From Actinomycetota bacterium (GTDB lineage: Bacteria; Actinomycetota; Actinomycetes; Actinomycetales; Microbacteriaceae), in the NCBI GenBank assembly GCA_947449765.1, contig CANFSP010000005.1:111278-175277 (forward strand): a stretch of DNA of 64,000 bases, read 5' to 3'. Within the stretch, counting starts at the first letter, position 1. Every line of letters starts with the position of its first letter. The position numbers and the translations under genes were made by a program. Shown one piece after another: positions 63,871 to 64,000 of this stretch. The notes beneath the pieces were generated by a model, which was not told where the DNA came from, made no database searches, and worked only from the letters and a program-made list of their open reading frames with translations.

Positions 63871-64000
63871 GTGGTTGCAGGACATAGGAATACTCTGTCG
63901 CGAGACATAGGAATATTTCACTGTTCAACTTGAGCAATGAACAAAGCCCGGCTGATCATCACAGCGCTCCTGTCCGAGAGGCTCACACAAGCCGAAGCAG
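63871..64000 (+). mobile_element. Left end of an IS481-type insertion sequence
   Basis: The sequence before the transposase start has two copies of GACATAGGAATA (63881-63892 and 63904-63915), a layout I associate with transposase-binding ends of IS481-type elements. The exact outer boundary is not certain; I place it near 63871. The element runs out of the window. Confidence 0.6.
63937..64000 (+). CDS. IS481-family transposase, N-terminal 21 residues
   Basis: ATG at 63937 opens NKARLIITALLSERLTQAEA, closely resembling the N-terminus of IS481/IS3-group transposases, where a helix-turn-helix follows. The gene is cut by the window edge, so integrity of the DDE domain cannot be judged. Downstream of VapBC and hairpin repeats it marks the start of an accessory region. 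Confidence 0.75.
   Translation, partial: MNKARLIITALLSERLTQAEA

Overview
The window reads as a chromosomal segment from an actinobacterium, most probably a member of the Microbacteriaceae. The ribosomal-protein, EF-Tu, EF-G and RNA polymerase sequences are actinobacterial in type, GC content is moderately high, several genes start with GTG or TTG, and some -10 boxes (TANNNT) lie six bases from a GTG start, as in leaderless actinobacterial transcripts. Genus and species cannot be fixed from the sequence alone.

Layout, left to right. 1-6982: the S10/spc ribosomal operon on the minus strand (rpsJ-rplC-rplD-rplW-rplB-rpsS-rplV-rpsC-rplP-rpmC-rpsQ-rplN-rplX-rplE-rpsH, the last cut by the window edge), with a 0.5 kb leader. 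7496-10411: an OafA-type acyltransferase and a cytochrome b-type membrane protein. 10509-14802: the str operon (rpsL-rpsG-fusA-tuf) with a recognisable promoter and a tuf terminator. 15069-47025: about 32 kb of eleven minus-strand genes that mostly overlap or abut. In transcription order they are a 4343-residue secreted subtilisin with 34 Ig-like modules, an FHA-FHA-ABC transporter, an LRV/PQQ membrane protein, a Ser/Thr kinase, a 2081-residue surface protein, a MoxR ATPase, a DUF58 protein, a transglutaminase-like protein lacking catalytic residues, an FHA protein, a tail-anchored protein with six D-x-T-V/I motifs, and a small membrane protein. 47250-54631: rpoC and rpoB with promoter and terminator. 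54886-56687: three plus-strand genes (spermidine-synthase-like, SprT-like, SRPBCC-like). 56728-61626: two paralogous DivIVA-like coiled-coil proteins, a DUF4916/Nudix protein, a membrane protein and an LSNTG cell-wall protein. 61847-64000: a marR/DUF6069 divergent pair with clear operators, a VapBC pair, two very long hairpins with a tRNA-3'-end-like repeat, and the left end of an IS481-type element.

The most notable system is the 32 kb operon. Its kinase-giant protein-MoxR-DUF58-transglutaminase core resembles the cluster called PFNA in bifidobacteria. Here it is extended by a giant protease, an Rv1747-like transporter and a candidate multi-site phosphothreonine scaffold. The inferred logic is that the kinase marks the D-x-T-V/I protein and other targets, three FHA domains read the marks, and the outputs are assembly, export or processing of two giant surface proteins. 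No PP2C phosphatase is present in the window.
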